Assembly: GCA_004565275.1 (NCBI GenBank)
Contig: SDOX01000021.1
Location: forward strand, 1,398,978 to 1,462,977
DNA: 64,000 nt
Source: Nannochloropsis salina CCMP1776
Taxonomy: Eukaryota; Sar; Eustigmatophyceae; Eustigmatales; Monodopsidaceae
Direction: 5' to 3'
Part shown: positions 1 through 9,868 of the stretch, piece after piece
Layout: every line of letters begins with the position of its first letter
Position numbering within the stretch: the stretch's first letter is position 1
The notes under the pieces: generated by a model
What the model was told of the DNA's origin: nothing
Seen by the model: the letters and a program-made list of their open reading frames with translations, nothing else
The model's database searches: none
Position numbers and translations under genes: made by a program

Positions 1-417
1 GGGCGGGAGGGAAAGGAAGGAAAGTAAAGAGACCGGTTGTAAGGCATAAAAACACGTGTGTGTGACCTGATATGTTTCCTTCCATTGCTGTGCCTCCGAG
101 AAATGGGTGGACAGGACGGGGAGGAGGATTCCAAAGCAAAAGAATACAAGGAGCGAGTAGGTCCCTCGGAGGATCACGCGTCCTGAATGGCCCGAAACGT
201 TCATTTAAACGTTCCGTTCGAAGAGTAAACGCACGGAACACGTCAAAGAAAACTCTGCCCCATGGCGGCCAAAACACAAGACAGTTGCTGCCCCTTTGAA
301 CCTATGGACGCACCACTCTCACGCGTCGTGCTTTCCAGTTTACCTGCAGTTTCATCTCCTTTCTCTCCACACTTCCCTCCCTCCCTCCCGCCCGCCCGCC
401 CTCCTTCCCGCCCTCCT
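1..417. other. Left-edge noncoding stretch
   Basis: No convincing gene. The stretch begins in GGGA-type repeats and has CCCT/CCCG-rich sequence at about 370-415, just downstream of the TLDc gene's stop codon. It is probably the 3' flank of that gene plus intergenic DNA. Confidence 0.6.
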
Positions 418-1945
418 TTATCTACCCTTGCGCGCGTAGACTTTCAGGTCCACAATTTCCGCCATTTTTCCCTCCGAGGGCGCGAAAAGAGAGGTCGCTC
501 CTCCGGGTAGCTTGGCGTAGGCCAAGCCTAGCTTGCTGATGGCTTTTCGGTCCGTGGTGAGTTTGAGGAAAAAGTCTTCATACCTGACGGGGGAACGGGA
601 GGGGGGGAGGGAAGGAGGGAGGGAGGGAAGGAGGGGGGAAGAGAGGCAGGGAGGGAGGGAAGGAGGGAGGGAACAATGGGTGCGTTTCCATGCGTGGACT
701 TGCACGGGCTACCATACAGCCGTCTTGCTGGTCCTCAACAACCAAGGAAAGGAGAATGGATAAAGGGTACAAAAAGCGTCCCCAAAAAAAAGGCGCCGCA
801 CCCAAACTTGACGGCCAGCGCCGGATTGTCGTCGACGGCGTAGGAGGCTCCTCCCACTTTCGGGCACTTTATGGGCCGAGACGCCCGCATCTTGCCCTGA
901 GGCCAAGTGAAAAGAAATGCAGAAATGCACTGGCGCTCGTCCCCGACGCCTTCCCAGCCCTGAGGGAAGGAAGGAGAGAGGGAGGGAGGGAGGGAGGGAG
1001 AAAACTCAGCATTCTCATGCCGGGAGAGGAAGGGGTGCGATGAAAGCCGTTTTCCTTTCGCTGTCTCCTCGTGTGTGTGTGTGCGTAGGTGTGCTCCCCC
1101 TCTTCCTCCTGCGTCCTTCTCTGCAGCATCATGCCCTTCGTCCACCCCCCCGCCCATTCTCCGCCCTCCCCCTCCCTCCCTACCTCCGGGTTGTACCCCC
1201 CGCACACGGCGCCTCCCCGAGTCCGGGCTACGACCAGGGTGGCTCCTCGGTTGTCCACTTTTCGGTGAAAATCCCCTTTTTTCCATCCGTCCCGGACCGC
1301 GTCGTAGATCAGGTTCAGCGGCGCTTTTTCCAAGCGGGTCTGGGCGAGCAACGGGCGCAATGCCGCCACGTCGCGACTTGGAAGACAGGGAGAAAGGAAG
1401 GGGCAGGGAGAGTCCGTCGATGGGTGGTGCATGTGCTTGCACGATTCCGTTCCCGGAGAAAAGAGGCACACCATGCTGAGGGATCAAGCGCGCTACATTC
1501 CCGAGCAAAACACACTCCATGCTAAAGGATCAAGCGCGCTATATTCCGTAGAAATGTGTTGCATGCATAATTTCCTTCTTACCTACCTGTCTCCTGGTAG
1601 GGGGTCCGCGAAGATGCTGGTCGTCGCAGGGTAGACCTCGGGAGAGGACTCGACGGAAATGCGGGCAAATCCCAAAGGTTTCGCCTCCTTGGCCCCAAAA
1701 AAAAGGGAAAACAGCTTGTCGACCAGCGTTGTGGGTGGTGGAGGAGGATCGTCCTCGGATGTGGCCGGACGGTGGATGAGGGAGGGTGCAAGACACGTGG
1801 CCGTGATGATAGAGGAGGAAGGCAGGGTGCACGATGAGGGTACTCGAGCAGGAGAGACGAAGGCACAAACGACCACAGGGAGAACAAGGAGGAGTATGAA
1901 GACAGGCACAGGTCTCCACATGCCAGCTTTCCTGCCGTCCGCCAT
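418..1945 (-). CDS. TLDc-domain protein, probably plastid- or ER-targeted
   Basis: Four exons: complement(418..583, 802..959, 1184..1376, 1587..1945). All splice phases close, giving 291 aa. The N-terminus has a hydrophobic signal (about residues 9-26) ending in C-A-F-V-S-P, resembling the bipartite plastid signal of complex-plastid algae. The C-terminal ~170 residues match the TLDc fold: an LIYDAVRDGW block, FHRKVDNRGATLV, a GGYNPE turn, SAFLFTWPQGK, and the closing LPGGATSLFAPSEG and EIVDLKVY strands. TLDc proteins are linked to oxidative-stress resistance and V-ATPase regulation; no enzymatic activity is established. The start is the ATG at 1945; in-frame ATGs at 1957 and 1921 are alternatives, the latter starting directly at the hydrophobic stretch. 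Family assignment is strong; plastid location is inferred. Confidence 0.8.
1471..1548. repeat. Short direct repeat, two ~32-bp copies
   Basis: Copies at 1471-1503 and 1517-1548 share GGATCAAGCGCGCTA and nearly all flanking bases. They lie in the first intron of the TLDc gene. Confidence 0.8.
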
Positions 1946-2314
1946 CACTATGTACATTTGGTAATTAGACAAGGTGGGGATTAGTGGCACGGCTGTGGTG
2001 TTGTGCTGAATGTCCGGGGGGAACAACCTTGAAGCAGAGGAACTAGCGATGCATATGATCAGAGCGAGCGATGCGCTCCCACGCCCAAAGGACAAAAAGC
2101 CTGGTCCGTATTTAAGGTCACGCTCAAAAGAAGAGTTGGACGGTCACATGGACGGGTATGGAAGTAATGCTGTCAAATTGAGTGGTCTTCGTTGGGGGGG
2201 GCGGCCCATCAGAAAGCACAAGACGCCAAGAACGTGCACGTCAAAAACTACCTCCTCACCCCCCGACGCTTTTTGTGAAGTCGACAGGGCACTTCCTATA
2301 ATACGCAAGGCGCC
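1946..2314. other. Divergent intergenic/promoter region
   Basis: This lies between the TLDc gene start (minus) and the Ku80 start (plus), so it probably holds both promoters. No further gene or clear motif was seen. Confidence 0.5.
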
Positions 2315-2985
2315 ATGCAGCAAGCCTGGTTGTTCCTCCTAGACACAAGCACCAGCATGGGTGACCCGTACGCCCATCCAGCCCTCCTTGATGACCTTCC
2401 TTCAAGTATACAAGTCCCTCCACCCTCCAAACTCCAAGTTGCACAAGAAATAGTAACCTTGCTGGTGGCAGCGCAGGCAGTGGCGGAGTCAGGCAAGTTT
2501 TTTTCTGGGTACAACAAAGCCATGCGTGTGTTGAGAGAAAAGAAATCTGACAAGAAAGCCAGTCTCATGGAAGCATTGGACGAGGGAGGATGGCAAGTCC
2601 TTTTCGTGTCGTGCTTCGTGCTGACATCCTTCGTGTGTCTCGTTTCCCAGGGAGGGCCACTCGAAAGTGCCAAATCGGGGCCTGTGCCTTTGGGACCGAC
2701 GAGACATCTCACCCGCTCGAAGCGTTGGGGGCAGGGTATGAGAATTTGCTCGAGGTCTCCCCCCTCCACCCCCTGGATTTTGGGCGTTTGCTGGACGTGC
2801 TCCACCTCCCTCCCTCCCGTACTGGCGTCAAAGGCGACATACTGGCCGGTCTGATCCTGGCAGTGGACCGGCTGAAAGCCCGGACGGAGGTGTTGGGCAA
2901 ACGCTGCCTCCGGCATTTGGTGGTTGTGACGGACGCGTGCTCGGCTCTGCGGGAGGTGGAGGGCCTAGAGGCGGTGGTGGAACAG
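2315..2985 (+). pseudogene. Ku80 N-terminal vWA half, 3'-truncated
   Basis: Two exons, 2315..2492 and 2651..2985 (171 codons), then a donor with no matching downstream exon. The spliced product is the N-terminal von Willebrand A domain of Ku80/XRCC5: LLDTSTSMGD near residue 8, SKLQVAQEI, IGACAFGTDETSHPLEALG, a GYENLLEVSPL block, GDILAGLILAVDRLK and LRHLVVVTDA. The first intron uses a GC donor (CAG|GCAAGT), required to keep frame. Ku80 pairs with Ku70 to bind DNA ends in non-homologous end joining and at telomeres. The beta-barrel, arm and C-terminal regions (normally ~500 further residues) are absent from this locus. Instead the intron runs into the 5' exon of an opposing gene. This is either a genuine broken copy or an assembly error. 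Confidence 0.75.
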
Positions 2986-3121
2986 GTTGGAGGGAGGGAG
3001 GGAGGGAGGGAGGGGGAACCCGCAGGCTGCGTAAGAAACGAATGGGATCACCCCCAGGTCTTCCCGTCCCTCGTCTCTCCTCCCTCTCTCCCTCCCGTCC
3101 ACCCTCCCTCCCTTCCCTCAC

Positions 3122-3355
3122 CTTATCAATGATCAACAAGTCGTGGCCACAGTACAAGACCTGCACGGGCCCCGCCTCCTCCAGCGTGCTTGGTTCGCTT
3201 CGTCCCCTCCCTCCCCCCCTGCCTCCCCCTCCGTCCTCCACGGTGCCAGAAGCATCCAGGTCCGCTTGTCCACGCGTTGGTATGATGACGCGGGCGAGGT
3301 CGATGCTGTGTGTGCATTTACATGTTGTTGAGCATGGTTCCCACGCGGCAATCAT
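3122..3355 (-). pseudogene. RluA-type pseudouridine synthase 5' exon, 3'-truncated
   Basis: A single exon from an ATG at 3355 to a donor (GATAAG|GTGAGG) at 3122, 78 codons in phase 0. The last ~17 residues, GPVQVLYCGHDLLIIDK, match the conserved opening of RluA/RluD pseudouridine synthases (pattern: V-L-Y-x-D/G-x-D-L-L-V-I-x-K-P). The preceding ~60 residues are low-complexity Gly/Arg-rich, as expected of a poorly conserved N-terminal extension. No catalytic-Asp exon follows on the minus strand: the next 300 bases are intron and then Ku80 coding sequence on the other strand. Family assignment rests on a short motif plus an excellent donor at the expected place, so it is moderate. Confidence 0.55.
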
Positions 3356-4275
3356 CGTGGGGGAAGTGATCAGTCGTTGACTCCTCGTGAGGCTTCGCCT
3401 TGTCGGTCGAAAGCAAACACAGGCATTTAGCGTTCAAAGGCAACATGGAAAGGCTTTTGGCGGTAGAGGAAAAGCACACAGTCCCATAAATCCATTTGTG
3501 CCGACACCTGATCGTCATTCTTCAGGGGATTCATGCGCATGTTTATGCTTCGAGATGTGCAGTACATACCTCGATTGGGAGGGCCTTGATGCCTGTATAA
3601 GCCCACATGCAGGAAAGGGGGCACGAATAGACGAGGACATGCACTTAAATCCCCATTTGTGTCTGTCTGTGTAATTTATTCTCTTGTTGTTGATATGGGT
3701 GTTGTAGACTCGGAGTGTTGTTTCAAGTGGTTGGGGTGAAAAGGAAATATGCCAGGAGGTTAAACGACAGAGCCAGCGTGTAGTCAGTGTACACGTATCG
3801 ACGCGTACGACAGACCGGTATTACAGAGAAAGTAACAAATATGTACATGTGTGATAGACCTGGTATACTCTTTGTTTATCAACGACGCTGTAACGACGAT
3901 TACTGAAGGTGGTAACCAATCACCTTTCCGAATGTCCGCCGCATAGATTAAGTTCCAAATGAAGCAACGATTTTCCACTTTTACACCGCGACACACGACG
4001 AAATCGTTGATTACTTCCTTCGATCAAGACACGATTAATATTCGCAGCTCAAGAGTAAAGCTTCTCTCTCGTTATATCCCTGCACGAGAGACGTGTCATC
4101 ATTCTGCTCTTGCGCCGTGGCGCTCTCAACTCCTGGACACCTTATCCTCATCGATCTTCACGGTGCCAACTGAACTCACAGCCGGAAAGCGAATCTTGAA
4201 CAATAAGGGCCATGTTACGCAAATTTTTCTCCTATAACATAACCAACATCCTCTTTTTTGAGTCCATCGCGGCCC
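3356..4275. other. Noncoding stretch between RluA exon and PreP 3' end
   Basis: No coding pattern, RNA gene or repeat recognised. It probably holds the promoter of the pseudouridine synthase exon and the PreP 3' UTR. Confidence 0.5.
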
Positions 4276-5605
4276 TTACAGCAACTCAATAACTTCCAGT
4301 CCCGCATCTTTACCGAGCTTCGCGTTAGCGTCCTCCAAGGCCTTCTTCGAACCCACTACTGCCGTCGTGGCGCGCTAAAAGGCGAGAAAGATACCCGGAA
4401 GACGGAAGAGGAAGGAGTGAGAAGGGAAGGAAGTAAGGAAATCCCAATGGGGCATATATGATTCCAGGCATGATGATCCGGGGGGGCATGGAATCAGGGA
4501 GGGAGGGTGGGAGGGAGGGAGGGAGGGGAGAGGAGGGGAGGGGGAGGCGAGTGGGGCGCACCGCTTTGAGTCCTTGAAGACGTTCGGCAAATTCTTCAAA
4601 GTCCTTGCTGGACGTGGACAATATCTCGTCGCGCCATCGCTGCCTGTCTTCCGGAGACTCCTCCTGAGGACAGGAGGGAGGGAGGGAGAGAGGGCGGGCG
4701 GGAGGGAAGGAGGGAGAGAGNNNNNNNNNNNNNNNNNNNNNNNNNNNNNNNNNNNNNNNNNNNNNNNNNNNNNNNNNNNNNNNNNNNNNNNNNNNNNNNN
4801 NNNNNNNNNNNNNNNNNNNNGGAGGGAGGGAGGAAAAGAGTCAGAAGGCATGGAAGATCTAAAAGCGCCTTGTGAACGGGACATCAATACAATATACGAA
4901 ACAAATGACAAACCTAGTCTTCAGCCAGGATAGAATCAAATGCCATCGCATCCTCTTGAACCCTCCTTCTTCTCCCTCTTTCCTTTCTTTCTTCCTCCCT
5001 CCCTCCCTCCCTCCCTCCCTCCCTCCCTCCCCACCTTGTTCTCGTCGTCCACGCTCACACTCATCACCTCCGTCTGTGTCTGTCGGTGCCGGTATAGCGT
5101 GACCTTGGCACCGTACTCCTGCACAAATTCAGACTTCACCATTTCATAGCTGGGGAGGGCCCGAGGGAGGGAGGGAGGGAGGGAGGGAGGAGGGGAGGGA
5201 GGGAGAAATACGTGAGCAGAAGCCTCGCTTCGCACCAAGGCCCTTCCAGACTATTCCCTCCCTCACTTCATCCATTCTGTCGTACCAAGGATGATGAGCC
5301 ACGTAGTCCCAGGATTTTTTTTGTTGCTTGTCCCCAAATACGTCACGTGCCTTGTCCAAGCGCGTGACCACACCTCCGCCCAGATCCACGGCGGCGAAGA
5401 CAGAACGGCCCCGATGGAAAGAGGAAGACAGGGCACGCGCGGAGACCGCACCACCACGACGCTGGGCGTTCAGAATGGACATGGGGGTGCCATTGCGGGT
5501 GCTGCGCACTAGGAACGAAGCTGAGGATCGAAGTAGCATCATGAGGGCAAGGGAGCCGAGAAAAAGGCGACAGAAGGCCTGAGTGGGACGAAAGCTTGCG
5601 CTCAT
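4276..5605 (-). CDS. Presequence protease (M16C/PreP), interrupted by assembly gap
   Basis: The N-terminal exons are 5286..5605 and 5035..5149; the C-terminal exons are 4562..4663 and 4276..4374, all in phase. PreP degrades cleaved targeting peptides in mitochondria and plastids. The N-terminus has a signal-like hydrophobic stretch and S-A-S-F, then HHPCYEMVKSEFVQEY, LYRHRQTQTEVMSVSV and DDENK, matching the PreP start. The C-terminus has WRDEILSTSSKDFEEFAERL and ALEDANAKLG before the stop, matching the end of plant PreP. About 900 central residues, including the inverted zinc motif HxxEH, are missing. They should lie between 4664 and 5034, which contains 100 Ns flanked by GGGA repeats, so the gene is probably intact in the organism. 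Donor TTG|GTACGA for exon 1 was chosen because it is the only one that closes the phase. Confidence 0.8.
4721..4820. other. Assembly gap (100 N)
   Basis: Exactly 100 Ns, a conventional placeholder for a gap of unknown length. GGGAGGGA repeats lie on both sides. The gap removes the middle of the PreP gene. Confidence 0.98.
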
Positions 5606-6481
5606 GCGGCTCCGCTGGTCACAGCAATTGCGTTCGAGGGATGTGAGCTGGTCAGTGGACAAAAGAAAGAAGTAGGGCCGTGAAAAATAGGATAGAAGGA
5701 GGGAAGTATCTGACTCGTCTTTCGAGAGCAACGGGACGCAAGGTATTGCAACGAGCTGTGTTTTATGCAGCCAAAGCTATAACGACAGATACGAAAAGTG
5801 CCCCTCGGCAGTCAATGCTAGAATACAGGTGGATCAGGACGCATATCGTTCGTTGGTATCACAATTCCCACGGCAGCATGGTGGCACGCGTCTCATATCA
5901 CGACTTCGCTCAAGCTATCTGAGTCACTTGGGGCGATACGCAGCTTCACTTTTGATGCTTTTTATCCCGAGAAAAAGGTATTGATGCCTTTGCAGTCCAG
6001 CGAAGCATCGGATACGCTCACTTAGGCTTGCGAGGGATTTATGGTTTCAGTGTGCGTGCTTTATATGGGGTACACTTATCGTTTGTGTGGAAGGCAGGTT
6101 TATCCCAGCTCGAACGCAACTACAGGAGCAGGACCCTTCCTTTCCAAACTTTTGGAAGCGTAGCACGTACCAATTTTGGCTAACAACAGTAGTCTACCGA
6201 TATACACGAAGAAAGTGTGGGCGTTTGATTCACTGTCCCTCGCAGCAATATCTTTATTTTTGGGATGGACTGTGTAAGGGGTGCTCTTTCCTCTTAACCT
6301 CCCCCCCCCCGTCCGGAGTGGAAAATAGGAGTGCTTAGGTAATAAAGATAATATGAGTGATTATTTTTACGGGTTGAGAATAAGCATCATACACCTCCGT
6401 TATTTTTCCTTTCTTACAAACCAGCCGGACAAGCCTCTGCATCCATGAGGCAACCTGGGGAATCCAGCAAGCAATGGTAGT
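5606..6481. other. Divergent promoter region, PreP / DPH4
   Basis: Low-complexity-free sequence without a recognisable gene, between two divergent genes. A run of ten C lies at about 6301. Confidence 0.5.
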
Positions 6482-7334
6482 ATGAACAGTACACCTACCC
6501 TGTCTTTATACGATATCTTGGGTGTTTCTCCCGCTGCCTCGCCCTCCACCATCAAACGCGCCTATCAATCAGCTGCTAGAGCCACGCATCCTGATAAGGC
6601 TGCGGCCCATCCGAAAGGTGGTTGTCGGGCCAGACCGGGTCATGTCTCCTCTCCCAGGTAAGGAATGCAGAAGAACCCTTTATCCTTAAGGTTTGGGAGC
6701 AAAGTACTTTGAATGCCTGGCTGTGTGTGTGGGCTTCAAGCCTGTGCCGACGTGTTTCCTCGCAATCCCTTCCTTGGCCTGTCCCGGCTCTCGAAAAGTG
6801 CCGCATGGGACCTCACCACGGAGAACGAGGAAGTTGGCATGGAGGAAGTGAAGCGGGGAGGATGCACGCTGCCGCCACGAATGTTGATACAGAACCGACG
6901 CTGACCTCAATTTACCTGCTTTCCTTCTGGTTTTCAGATTCACTTTCTTGGAGATACAGGCGGCATGGGATGTATTGAGGGCCCCGGATAGCCGCGCCGC
7001 GTACGATGAAGGCTGGGAGCGACAGAGGGATGAGGAGGTTGAGGGCTTCATCGCGGAGGAGGTGAGGGTGGCGGAGATGGAGGAGGAGGGCGGGGGGGAG
7101 GGCAGGAAGGAGGGGTGGCTGCTGTATCCTTGCCGGTGCGGCGATGCCTTCCGTGTCCCGAAGGAGGAGGGACGCTTTCTCGTGAGGGGGGCAGGGAGGC
7201 GAGAGACAGAGGAGGGTGGGACGGAGAAGGTTCAAGTGGATGGAAGTGGAGGAGGGGGAGGTGGCCAAGATGGCGGAGCTGCAGTGGTGGTGACTTGCGA
7301 TGGGTGTTCGTTGCGCATCCGTGTCAGTGGATGA
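6482..7334 (+). CDS. DPH4: Diphthamide biosynthesis protein 4 (J-domain, CSL zinc finger)
   Basis: Exons 6482..6657 (donor CCCAG|GTAAGG) and 6938..7334 give 190 aa in phase. DPH4/DNAJC24 (yeast Jjj3) is a J-protein that delivers electrons/iron for the first step of diphthamide formation on elongation factor 2. The J domain opens with LYDILGVSPAAS, carries the HPD motif (ATHPDKAAAH) and closes with FLEIQAAWDVL and SRAAYDEG. The C-terminal DPH-type/CSL zinc finger has its cysteine pairs in YPCRCGDAF and TCDGCSLRIRV. A ~15-residue insert, encoded up to the splice site, sits between helices II and III. DPH1 of the same pathway is encoded at 38.7-40.3 kb. Assignment is strong. Confidence 0.9.
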
Positions 7335-7741
7335 TGATGGAAAAGGACGCGAAGGAGGCTGTCGTCAGGGGATGATGAGGGAAAGGACCCGGGTCCACGC
7401 CGATTGAAGGGCGAAATTGCCGCCCACTGCGACTACCGCCAAGCTCGTATTGCACATAGATAGTCAGAAAGTAACGTAAAATCTCACGACGCTTCTACTC
7501 GAGCGTTGCCGTCAGAATTTAAACACACGTGATATGTTCGACGCCACACCCACCTAGCCAGACGTCACCACGGGCGCGCAAGCGCATGTTCCTTTCTTCT
7601 TTCTATTCGACGGATTTTCGCCTGCTTCCTCGGCATTTTCCGCCCCCACACCCGACCCTATCACACGAGGCTTGTCATATGTACCTTCCTATACACACTA
7701 CACTCTCACTCACACCACACCTCCCTCTCTACCCCCCCCTT
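7335..7741. other. Convergent 3' flanks
   Basis: Lies between the stop codons of DPH4 (plus) and the unknown protein (minus). No gene seen; C-rich toward the right. Confidence 0.5.
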
Positions 7742-9034
7742 TCAAAGACCCTCCCTCCCCCGCATGCCTCGCTTGCGCCCACGCGGGGTCCGCCGGGCGG
7801 CCTTTCCTCCTCCTCCTTCCTCCTCCTCCCCTTCCATCCCTTCCTCCTTCCCCCCCCCTCCGCGTCCTCGTTTCGGGCACCTGCTACTGCTACTACCACT
7901 TCCCCCAGCCTCCTTCCCCTGCGCCATGGCCTCCCCCTTCCCTTCCTCTCCCTCCCCTTCCCCTCCTTGTGCCCCCACGGCCCCCCTCCCTCCCTTTCTG
8001 GAATGCGTCTTCTTCCCTCCCTCCACGGTCCGGGCGCGCTTCAACCTCTCTAAGTTTTCAACCCCTTTGGGAGATACCCCCGTCCCGGCCACGCCTGTGA
8101 CTGCCGTCGTTTTCAGCTCACGGGCCATCATATTCCCGCAGGCCTTCTCCCCCTCCCTCCCTCCCTCCCCCTCCTGTTTCCCTTTCACTTTCCCTCCGGC
8201 CATGCGCATGCCTCCCTTCCCGACAAGCCTCATTTCCCCGTTTTCAACTTCCGAAGAGGACGATAAGGATGACGACGAAAGACGCTTTCCTCTCCCACGC
8301 TGCCTCGGTGCCCCCATGGACCCTCCCTCCTTCCCTCCCTCCCCCCCTCCCTCCTTCCTCACCACTCCCGCCTGAGAGGGATACCTACTCTCTGTCTGCG
8401 TCGTTGCTGTCCTTCCCATATGCATCCTTCCCTTCCTTTCTGGGGCTCCATCCCCATTCATCTCCTCCACGATTTGCTTTCCTCCTCCTCCCTCTCCCCC
8501 TCGTCTACCGCTGGTCGCCTCCCCCACCACCTCCCGCACCCACCCCGGCTCAACCGACGGAGAGGATGGCGAGGACAGACGTAAAGGCACCATGCGTGCA
8601 GTCAGCTCCATCAAAGCCGTCGATGCGTCCCAGCCTTGTCGCCTTAATTGTCCCAGAGCGCTCTTCACGAGTAAGGCCCGACGGGCTTCCTCAGGTGTGA
8701 GACCATAGCATTCCATCACCGCATGGAGCTCCGACGTGAGCACAGGCTTTGTTTTGTGGTACGGGGATGTCGGCACTGGATTGGATGGGGCATCCGGGGA
8801 GGCGAGTCGCGCCAGTAGCTTCTCCACGGCAGCCGCGCGAGGAAGGCCATCGTGGTGTTGAAGACGCCGCATCTCTTCTTGCACAGCTTGCCGAAAAAGA
8901 CGAGTTTGGGAACGGGCGAGCGTGCCCGTCCAGAAAAGGGACGACGGGCTGCTCAAGGTGGCGTTGGTGAGGGTGGAACACACGGGTTGTGGTTGTTTGG
9001 GGTCACGAGCACCACTCCAGTCGGGCATACTCAT
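7742..9034 (-). CDS. Unknown single-exon protein with low-complexity C-terminus
   Basis: An uninterrupted 430-codon reading frame starting at ATG 9034. I do not recognise the family. Residues ~30-150 look folded and mainly helical (QAVQEEMRRLQHHDGL, AAAVEKLLARLAS, GLTPEEARRALLVKSALGQL, TALMELTARMV), reminiscent of a UBA-like three-helix segment but not assignable. From ~160 onward it is Gly/Glu/Lys/Arg/Ser-rich, with clusters of G-E, S-S-S-S and basic stretches, typical of disordered nuclear proteins. The C-terminal part coincides with purine-rich DNA, so an intron or an earlier true end cannot be excluded. Confidence 0.55.
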   Translation of the reverse strand: MSMPDWSGARDPKQPQPVCSTLTNATLSSPSSLFWTGTLARSQTRLFRQAVQEEMRRLQHHDGLPRAAAVEKLLARLASPDAPSNPVPTSPYHKTKPVLTSELHAVMECYGLTPEEARRALLVKSALGQLRRQGWDASTALMELTARMVPLRLSSPSSPSVEPGWVREVVGEATSGRRGGEGGGGKQIVEEMNGDGAPERKGRMHMGRTATTQTESRYPSQAGVVRKEGGGEGGKEGGSMGAPRQRGRGKRLSSSSLSSSSEVENGEMRLVGKGGMRMAGGKVKGKQEGEGGREGEKACGNMMARELKTTAVTGVAGTGVSPKGVENLERLKRARTVEGGKKTHSRKGGRGAVGAQGGEGEGEEGKGEAMAQGKEAGGSGSSSSRCPKRGRGGGGKEEGMEGEEEEGGGGKAARRTPRGRKRGMRGREGL

Positions 9035-9868
9035 GATCGAGAAGAGGAGGAATTCAAACCCTCCTGTTTGGTAGGGTTGAAAAAAGGATTAAAGTGAGGA
9101 CAACCCGCCGCAAAACTTCCACCATGGTACGGAAACACCTTGTGGCACGCCATGTGGACGTAGTGGGTGCCAGGTTATCCGGCATGTACGCTTTTCTCGT
9201 TTGTTTACGACTGTCTGAAGATAGAGCGCGGGCGACTCTTGGGGTCCTCATCGCGACCGTCACCACTGGCAGTCGTTTCGAGCAAATTTATCCGCACATT
9301 TTACAAATTCCACGAGAGGGTTCATTCCCACACGTGTGTAGCAATGGCTTCACTTCGTGGCGAATCTCGTGCTCCAGGGATGCGTGTGAAGTTTGCGACA
9401 CCACGGAATCGAAAAAGTTACAGTCGTGCGTAGAGAGGTCTCCACCTCACTGGCAAGTAGCTTACCGCCGGTCATCATGAACCGATGATGAAAAAAGAAC
9501 AGATTTCTCACCACAAAACCCTTTGTTATGACACGCATCACAGGCTCACCGCATGCCTTACCCACGCACGGCGACAAAATGCCTCCTACCACGTGCTGGT
9601 GCAGCCGTGGGCATGTACGAAAAGGTCACTCGACGAAGTACATCACAAGCAGCCATTGGAACTGCCGCCTCCCCTCCCTCCACCCCAACATTTATAAAGA
9701 AAACAAGCCCAATTTTGCCCTCCATCACGTCACCTCCCTCAATTGAAGCTAGGTACGTTCAGGGTCTTTCCCTTGTTGCGAAAAAGTTTTTCTAGCGGTG
9801 TTCATCTTTCTCTCCACCGTGGAGATGGGACTAATTCTTTACCCAGCTGGTGCTGATGAATTTTGCAG
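9035..9868. other. Divergent region upstream of mS35
   Basis: No supported gene. It probably contains the promoter of the minus-strand unknown gene and the 5' UTR or a first noncoding exon of mS35; a TTTTGCAG acceptor-like site directly precedes the mS35 ATG. Confidence 0.45.

Noticed and set aside
598-675. GGGA arrays as mobile elements or satellite DNA
   Set aside because: They are simple tetranucleotide tracts confined mainly to introns and flanks, without element structure.
869-1474. Long open frames on both strands around the TLDc gene
   Set aside because: They run through introns of the TLDc gene and through GGGA/CCCT repeats; only the spliced minus-strand model gives a domain.
3133-3380. 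Candidate third Ku80 exon after 3122
   Set aside because: All acceptor choices give Pro/Ser-rich peptide with no Ku80 similarity, while the minus strand reads a pseudouridine-synthase start there.
7529-8700. Several plus-strand Pro/Ser-rich open frames
   Set aside because: Antisense shadows of the Gly/Glu-rich unknown protein on the minus strand.
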